A DNA stretch of 64,000 bases. Source: Panax quinquefolius (taxonomy: Eukaryota; Streptophyta; Magnoliopsida; Apiales; Araliaceae). Positions 57,380 through 64,000 of this stretch are shown one piece after another (the first letter of the stretch is position 1; each line of letters opens with the position of its first letter). The position numbers and the translations under genes are program-made. The stretch covers positions 85,498,005 through 85,562,004 of the forward strand of contig CM035165.1 in the NCBI GenBank assembly GCA_020205615.1, written 5' to 3'. Below the pieces are notes generated by a model. The model worked only from the letters and a program-made list of their open reading frames with translations, did not search any database and was not told where the DNA came from.

Positions 57380-58415
57380 ATGTGCCGATCGAGCCTCTTC
57401 TTCAATTCCATGAAACTCTCTTCACATTTCTCCCAAACGAACTTCACTATTTTTTTGGTAAGGTTAGCCAACGGTGATGCTATCTTTGAAAAATCTTGGA
57501 TGAATCTCCGATAGTATCCTGCTAATCCCAAGAAATTCCTAATTTCTGTCCGCGTCTTTGGCTGTTCCTAGTTGATAACCGCTTCTACCTTTGTTGGATC
57601 CACCGAAACACCATCATTGTTGATAACATGACCTAAAAACTGCACTCTCTGCAACCAAAACTCACACTTGGAGAACTTTGTATACAACTTCTCCCTCCTT
57701 AACGTCTCCAACACTATCCTTAGATGTTCAAAGCATGCTTCTTCCTCCGTCTCTAAATATACCGTAATGTCATCGATGAACACGACAACAAACTTATCCA
57801 AATACCGCTTAAACACTCTGCTCATCAAGTCCATGAATGTCAGCGGCGATTCACAACCCAAAAGACATTACCGTAAACTCAAAGTGTCCATACCGAAGTT
57901 CTCAATGCCGCCTTTTGAACATCCTCCCGCCTCACCTTCAGCCAGGTGATAACCGGTCCTCAAGTCAATTTTTGAAAATATTTCACCCCTTTAACCGATC
58001 AAACAAATCGTCGATCCCGGGCAACGGGTACTTGTTTTTAATGGTGACCTTGTTCAACTCCCTTGTAGTCGATACAAAGCCTTAATGACCCATCCTTCTT
58101 CTTTACGAATAAGATCGGTGCTCCCCACTGGATACGCTTCTATTTCGAATGTATCCTTTATCTAACAATTATTGTAGTTGAATCATCGCCTTTCATTTCT
58201 ACCAGAGCCATACGATACGACGCTTTGTGTACCGTTGATGTCCCTGGTGCCAAATCGATAACAAACTCTATCTCTCTATCTGGTGGCAATCCCAAAATCT
58301 CATCTAGGAAGACGTCAATTAATTCCCTTACAATAGGTATCTGACCCAGTTCACCCTCGACTCTGCGGGTATCCACAACGTGAGCCAAATAACCTATACA
58401 ACCTTTCCTAAGCAA
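57380..58415 (-). pseudogene. Gypsy-D reverse transcriptase
   Basis: The left piece (57568-57861) has FMDLMSRVFKRYLDKFVVVF with the catalytic FIDDI intact, then KCEFWLQRVQFLGHVI. The right piece (58158-58415) has VFLDEILGLPPDREIEFVID and the PxxYRMA block, here HKASYRMA. Between them the fingers region is spread over several frames ([19 protein letters not shown] blocks near 58000-58050). The GLTNAP motif before FMDL is garbled. At least four frame breaks are visible. Confidence 0.78.
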
Positions 58416-58626
58416 CTTCTTGTTGCAGCATCATCGCTAGACAACAAGATTGTCTCTTGCGATTTATCGCCATGAAATACCACCTTTGACTTATTCGAGT
58501 CTTTAGTGTACGCACTTTTTCTTACAAATTAATGACCGCTCATGACTTGATAACCAATCCATCCCGAGGATTACATCAAACTCTCCAAGATTAATTCCAT
58601 CAAATCCACGTTAAGCTTAAACCCTC

Positions 58627-58851
58627 TTACATCAAAGACAACAGTCCTATATGTATGTAGTCTATGTGGATAATTTCTTTGTTTTCTACTTCTACATTCA
58701 TTGGGTGTTCTAATAGTTCACGAGGTAAACTTAATCTTTGAGCAAATTCATCGATACAAAAAGAACATGAAGCTCCCGAATCGAATAACACATAGGCATT
58801 TATATCGTTGATCGAATTATACCGACACCACCTCCCTAGATGCCACGCCAT
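58627..58851 (-). pseudogene. Gypsy-D aspartic protease
   Basis: INAYVLFDSGASCSFCIDEF holds the DSG active site, followed by FAQRLSLP. The frame ends before the second conserved ILGMDWL block, which lies in another frame near 58550-58570. The position between gag and RT fits. Confidence 0.7.
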
Positions 58852-58923
58852 CTTTGACCGCCATATTGAATGTCCTCACCGCTTCATTGTTTGGGTCAAT
58901 GGTCCTCCACCGTTGTCCTAGTG

Positions 58924-59951
58924 TTATTGCCTTCGCTGCTGCTTTCCGCCATCCGTGCTTTTTTTCTTCTTTGGGAAATCCTTGATCCGATTTCCCAATT
59001 CACCACAGTTAAAACAACCTCCCTTCTTCACCTTAGAACAATTGGGTGAGGTATGCCCTTCTTGTCCACAGGTATAACATATCATTTTTCCTTTCAAGCA
59101 CTCTCCCGAGTGACCCTTTCCACAGTTTCCACATACTAACTTCTTTTGTTGCACCCTTCCTTCCTGAACCTCTAAATTACTACCCCCACTGCTCCATTTT
59201 TGCTTCTTGTTGTTGCTACCGCCACTGCTAACATTCTGATTCCTACCTTCTACTTTCTTCTTGTTCTTCTCCCGATTGTACTTTGAGACTACTTCGCTTC
59301 CACTTTCCGCTATGAGAGCTTTCTCCGATAGAGTTGAGAATGACGTGATTTGTAGAACATCTACCTTACTGTAAATCCACGGCTTTAATCCATTTTCAAA
59401 CTTTCTTGCTTTCCTCACCTCCGTGTCTACCTGATGTGCAGCGAATTTGGCCAATTCATTAAACTTTGCGGCGTATTCTGACACTGACATATTCTCCTAT
59501 TTCAATTCTAAAAACTTGATCTCCATTCTCACTTGTGTACTCTCAGGGAAGTAGTTCTCAAAGAACAACTTCTTGAACGCTTCCCAAGTCACGATTCCAG
59601 TCCCGACTTTGTTCTGGTTGGCCTCCCACCAATAGTTAGCCTCACCCTTCATTAAGTAGGTAGCAAAATTTTTTTCTATTCTTTTGCTACTCTAGCAATA
59701 ATGAAGGCCTTCTCAATCTCCTTCATCCACGTCTGGGCCTCTATTGAGTCTGTTATTCCTCTAAACTCTGGCGGTCCTACTGCCTTGAAGTCCTTAAAGT
59801 TGGCTAATTGGTTTCCCGCAGGTTGAGCTTGATTCCTCATAGCTTCAGTTATCTTGTTGACAAAGTCTTGCATTGGGTTTGGTTGAGCTCCCACTGCATT
59901 ATTAACTGACTCTTCGATCTCTTGGTTCCTTAGTACACGTCTGGGCGACAT
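58924..59951 (-). pseudogene. Gypsy-D gag
   Basis: The N-terminal frame (59676-59951) starts MSPRRVLRNQ and contains LANFKDFKAVGPPEFRG and IEAQTWMKEIEKAF, clearly related to Gypsy-B Gag. After frame breaks around 59500-59670, the second frame has MSVSEYAAKFNELAKFA, the capsid C-terminal region, then a Ser-, Gly- and Asn-rich linker. Three zinc-knuckle motifs follow: CGNCGKGHSGEC, CYTCGQEGHTSPNC, and a damaged third one, CFNCGELGNRIKDF, in which His and the last Cys are changed. Confidence 0.82.
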
Positions 59952-61207
59952 TATATAGTTAAACGAAATTCTAACACGTTACTCGGGTTTTATTATCATA
60001 TAAGTATTTAACATGCAATACGCTACTGTATTCAAACAATCAGATGATCATTATGTGAGAGTTTTAAATTATCAAGACTTGGAAGTCTTTCTCTCTGATT
60101 AGTGGGTTAAGTTTGTTTTTTTTTAAAAAAAAAATTCCAATTCCGTCTACTGGATTCACATAACATTAAATAGAAAATTTACTATTTAAATTTTCCAACA
60201 AATATCATAATAATGCATTTATATTCATATACCAATCTTTCTCTCACGACATTAATACTAAATATTCTTATCAATGTTACTATCCCATTTTAAAAACAAA
60301 AGATGGGATTAACTCCAAATGATACTTCCTACAAATACAAAAAGTGAGGATTCACTACCACTACTACCCCTTTTACATCATCATAAAACTCTATTACACA
60401 AAAGGGGTACTAATGCATCTATCTACAACTCCCATAGCATAATCATCAGGCATAAGGATTTCACAACAACTCCTGAAAACAACCCTCCATAACTTTCTAC
60501 AAAAGTGGACTATATCTCGAATCATGCCTCCTAGTCCCATCAACGCCGCCCTCATCACGCGTAGCGCCTTTCATCCACTAAAGTCTCGAACTTCATACCT
60601 TCGCGGCTTCGCGTTTATCTCTTGGTCCACCAAAGTGTATAAAATGCCTCGCCACGCCGAATCTCGCTCCAATCTCCACCTCAACTCGCCTAGACGCTAG
60701 ATGCTCTATGCTCAGCTCTCCCCGAACTTTGCCTTTTCATGCTCTAACTGCACCTCGGCATCCCAACTCAACCAGACTCATCCAACTTTCCTTCCCAGCC
60801 GACTACTCCATATGGGCTTGAGGGTGTGCCTCCTTGTATTGACTTTCACTCGCCAACTAGAGTGTGTGGTTTTCAACCTCCAGCCTCCCACTCGCCTTCA
60901 ATTGATTAATTCTCCTCATCAAATCCCCCATCGGAGGACCCACTAGGCTCTTTTTCCGACCTCATGCTCAATGGGATCTATCTATTGACTGATCGCTTAA
61001 GGCCATCCTACATCCCACAAAACACCAAAATAAAACCAATATTAATACCACAATAAAATATATTCATTGATAAAATGAAATAATATTTTATTAAGTATAA
61101 CACACAAACTCGATGAATTTCCACAATCTATCTCCTAAAATACTCTATAAGAGTTTTCTACTAAAGTTATAACCTAGGTTTCGCATTCCTAATGTTTATA
61201 ACCTACG
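59952..61207 (-). other. Gypsy-D leader between primer site and gag
   Basis: AT-rich non-coding sequence lies next to gag. Between about 60420 and 60990 the sequence is less AT-rich. One - strand frame there, broken by stops, reads LSWDAEVQLEHEKAKF and LRWRLERDSAWRG, which could be a decayed coiled-coil ORF in the position of the extra ORF of Gypsy-B. No zinc knuckle is seen, so the comparison is weak. Confidence 0.35.
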
Positions 61208-61219
61208 GCTTTGATACTA
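61208..61219 (-). promoter_or_regulatory. Gypsy-D primer binding site, one further mismatch
   Basis: The - strand reads TAGTATCAAAGC where Gypsy-A and Gypsy-B have TGGTATCAAAGC, three bases from the LTR end. Confidence 0.65.
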
Positions 61220-61222
61220 ATT

Positions 61223-63592
61223 TGTGGACGCCCCAAATCCGTGTTCTTTAACCTTAGTTTGCTTGCTCACGATCTATCATCATCATAAGCATTCTATAAC
61301 TATTACTTAAATAATAAACATACATTGTTCATTATAATATAGTTCCATAAAATGGTCCCAAGGTTTTCATAACCTTAACTTTAAACACACCATTCATATT
61401 ACAAAAGATTTATAAGAAATTCCAATAGATAATAATTAAATTAACATTCATTCTAAGCTACTCCTCGGATCTTGCCCTTTGCCCTTATCTTTCGTGTGTT
61501 GGATCCTTCTGCTTAGTTTAAAATAGATGTCATGATATAGCAAGGGTAAACAACTAATTTGCTTAAAGAAGTTATATACAAGGGAGATATATCACGACTA
61601 GAAAAGAAGTTTGGCTTTCAATGTTCAACAATAGTATAAGATTGTGAAGGAACATGAATTAATAATCAACAACCAATATATGAATAATTGAATAACATGT
61701 ATCGAGTGGTTTTGAAATAACCATGAACATTTGCCAAGGTTCTCGCCATTTAAACCGGACCTCTTAATAAGTTTTGGTATTCAAGGATCACCTTTCATAC
61801 CTCGTGATTTATGCATAAACACTTAATAATCCCATCGATCGATATCACGCCTTAATCAAATTCGTCCTTTTCTCACCAAGAGTTCTTATCATATCAATTT
61901 AATAAGAACAACTTTTTAAAATACATTTGATTTAACAAATTTAAACATGCTTGATCTAGTCGATACAATTAGCATAGATCTATCTCATAAACAGCTTCAT
62001 GAATGAAGAACTTTAATTTAATTCACAAGTTCAATAATAGTAGAACAGAATCCAATCGCATAAAGTGCTAATTTCAATAATCATTATAGATGTAAATAAT
62101 CATCAATAATTATTCACTAATATGCTTTGAAAATAATAACTCGAGTTTGAGTTAGGAAACTTGCCTCGTCTGTAGATTATGTCTACGCAATTAATTTATA
62201 TCCACTATGCAGTTAAATTATCTTCCTTTGAGAGACCTATAGTTAATCTTTCAATTAGTCATAGTATAAAGATTATGTAATCACATAAATATTATACATT
62301 ACATTTAGTTCTTATAAACATTATCTTGTCTTGATAATGTTACTATTAAGTAACAACATAATATTATTAATCTCGATAATATTTAATTCACTTCTTAGTA
62401 TTATTAGTCCCCTAATAATACATTCATTTGCTCACTAATATTATTAATATCTTAATAATGTTTTAATACCTTACTAATATTATTAACCCTCTTAATAATA
62501 TTTTAATTATGCATTAATATTATTACCTTAATAATATTTTATACTTATATCATTAATCATTTAATCATTAATCATTTAATAATACTTTTAATCATTTATT
62601 AATATTTTATTCATTTAATAATATTATTAATCATTTAATAATATTTTATTCATTACTTTAATAATATTAATCATTTAATAATACTTTAATCATTTATCGA
62701 ATGCTTAAATCAAATATTATTAACCATTTAATAATAGTTTAAAGAAATTTTAATCTTAATATTTTTATTTACTTATCAATATCATATTCTAATATTATTA
62801 ATATCATAATAATATTTTAATAATTTATTGGATTAATAAACAATTTATTCTAATTGTTCACTCTTTATTAAACCTCTTATTTAATATCCATAAAAGGGCA
62901 AATAATATTTCTTATCATAAATCACCAAAGTGTTCTAAGTTAGTCATGATATGATATATTATGAGTATTCAAGCATAAAAATCACATTTTTCTTATTAAA
63001 GACATCATTTAACTATTTATTTCCTTTTATTCATAACATAATCATTTTTAGGAAAACTAGTAAACTAATTCCAAAAATTCGTAGCTTCTGTATTTTGACA
63101 GAATATGAACCCATAAGGATCCCCAAATTTTTCTGGAATTTTAGAAAATGATCTAGTATTTTTAAAGTTCCCAAAACACTCGAATCTTGCTTCATTTTTA
63201 ATAAATTGTGTTTTACTCAGAAAAATCTGAAATTTTCAGGGTATGCTCTCCTAACATATATGAACCTACTGTAAACATTTCGGAATTTTCTAGTGTATAC
63301 ACAATGAGATATTAGATGGTAAAGTTGTAGGAGTCCTTTACGGAAATAATCATTACGCACAATCTATAACTCGAAATATGTCCGTTCTTTTTCCTACATG
63401 TAGATAACTTCTCAAGGTACCTCTGTGAATTTTCCCAAATTTTTAAGGGACATGAAACTTCCGAAACAGACCCAAGAAAAATGGGACAGAAGCTACTTTA
63501 GGGTTTTTGAACCCTTAACATTCCAAGTGAGCTGTTTTGGGGAAATCAGCTCCAAAAGAATTCAAAACTTGCTAGATTTGTATTCTATCACT
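61223..63592 (-). repeat. Gypsy-D right LTR (5' LTR), truncated
   Basis: It begins TGTGGACGCCCC and follows the left copy up to TTCTATCACT, where the left copy continues TGGGTTTAC. About 1.3 kb of the LTR is missing or displaced beyond the window by Gypsy-F. Confidence 0.85.
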
Positions 63593-64000
63593 AAAATTAG
63601 GTATACATCACCCATCTTGGGTAGTCGATACATGGTATGTAATTTAAATACAACTTACTAATATAACTGCTGTGGTAAATACGATATATAAACCGTGAGT
63701 TTGAATACAAATATTGTCTACTAGATATTATACAAACTCAAAAGGAGTCCTCATTATTAATTATTATCACACTATTTCACGTAATAGTGAGGACTACTAA
63801 TGCTATCCTCCGACCATTACTCCGCTCCCCGACTCGTCCCAAATTTATATTCTCATTTCCTCAAGAGAATAAAGAAAAGAAAGGGTGAGCTCAACTAGCT
63901 CAAGAAGAAATATTACGACTAAGATAATGCGTAATAAATTATCATTAGCCTACAACAAAGTGTTAAACCGATAAAATATAATGAACATCAAGTTTAACTA
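63593..64000 (-). repeat. Gypsy-F: Gypsy-A-related LTR, partial
   Basis: From AAAATTAGGTATACATCACCC onwards the sequence follows the Gypsy-A LTR (7664 onwards), including ATACATGGTA and GGTGAGCTCAACTAGC. Divergence is clearly greater than between the two Gypsy-A LTRs. The first ten or so bases of the LTR (TGAGACGCCC) are missing at the junction. It continues past the window edge. Confidence 0.78.

Larger units (their letters stand above)
51734..63592 (-). mobile_element. Gypsy-D: Ty3/gypsy chromovirus (Tekay-like), right LTR truncated
   Basis: The LTRs are at 51734-55403 and 61223-63592 (incomplete). The left LTR is preceded by CGTAC as the putative target duplication; its partner is not visible. 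Internal - strand coding runs gag, protease, RT, RNase H and integrase with a chromodomain-like tail. The LTR ends (TGTGACGCCCCCAAATCC) and Gag closely resemble Gypsy-B. The right LTR stops at 63592, where a Gypsy-A-like LTR begins. Confidence 0.88.

Noticed and set aside
53442..63151. A 66-codon + strand frame present in both Gypsy-D LTRs
   Set aside because: It runs against the element's orientation inside an LTR and has no domain; chance frame duplicated with the LTR.

Overview
The window is plant nuclear DNA, most likely from a eudicot with a large, repeat-rich genome. It is AT-rich and holds no host gene, tRNA or rRNA gene that I can recognise. Essentially every base belongs to LTR retrotransposons inserted into one another. 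The plant assignment rests on the lineages present: a SIRE/Maximus-type Ty1/copia element with an envelope-like ORF, an Athila-type Ty3/gypsy element with a tRNA-Asp primer site, chromodomain (Tekay-like) gypsy elements with initiator-tRNA-Met primer sites, and a Stowaway-type MITE. I did not try to name the species. I call the elements Copia-1, Gypsy-A, Gypsy-B, Copia-C, Athila-E, Gypsy-D and Gypsy-F.

Layout. Copia-1 (+ strand, 5' end outside the window) is the outer host. It has gag, protease, integrase, RT and RNase H at 2-4714, a 2.3 kb spacer, and an envelope-like ORF that starts at 7009 and resumes at 49704. Its 3' LTR begins at 50837. Gypsy-A (- strand, 7652-49703) is inserted in the envelope-like ORF. 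Gypsy-B (- strand, 12466-44531, target duplication TACTT) is inserted in the RT of Gypsy-A. Copia-C (+ strand, 13836-34628) is inserted in the left LTR of Gypsy-B. Athila-E (- strand, 14021-25778, target duplication ATGAT) is inserted in the left LTR of Copia-C. On the right, Gypsy-D (- strand, from 51734) is inserted in the Copia-1 LTR, and its right LTR is cut at 63592 by Gypsy-F, a relative of Gypsy-A. A 252-bp Stowaway-like MITE sits in the right LTR of Gypsy-A. Sampled LTR divergence by eye fits this order: about 3% for Athila-E and Copia-C, about 5-6% for Gypsy-A and Gypsy-B.

How the parts relate. All coding regions are broken by stops or frameshifts, so nothing here looks autonomous now. 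Gypsy-B carries only gag plus an extra zinc-knuckle ORF between very long LTRs. It lacks pol, and its Gag resembles that of Gypsy-D, so a Gypsy-D-like element may once have supplied its enzymes. Copia-C is much more decayed in its coding region than between its LTRs, so it probably moved as an already defective copy.

The observations most worth a second look are: (1) hairpins with a recurring loop in the Copia-C leader; (2) a promoter, leader and intron-like module between pol and the envelope-like ORF of Copia-1; (3) LTR palindromes in Gypsy-B, one of which has changed compensatorily in both arms between the two LTRs; (4) the extra ORF and the Gag deletion of Gypsy-B; and (5) a shared domain in the accessory ORFs of Copia-1 and Athila-E. 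One caution: paired LTRs differ unusually often at CTG/CAG sites, which may reflect consensus errors, so some of the breaks recorded here may not be real.
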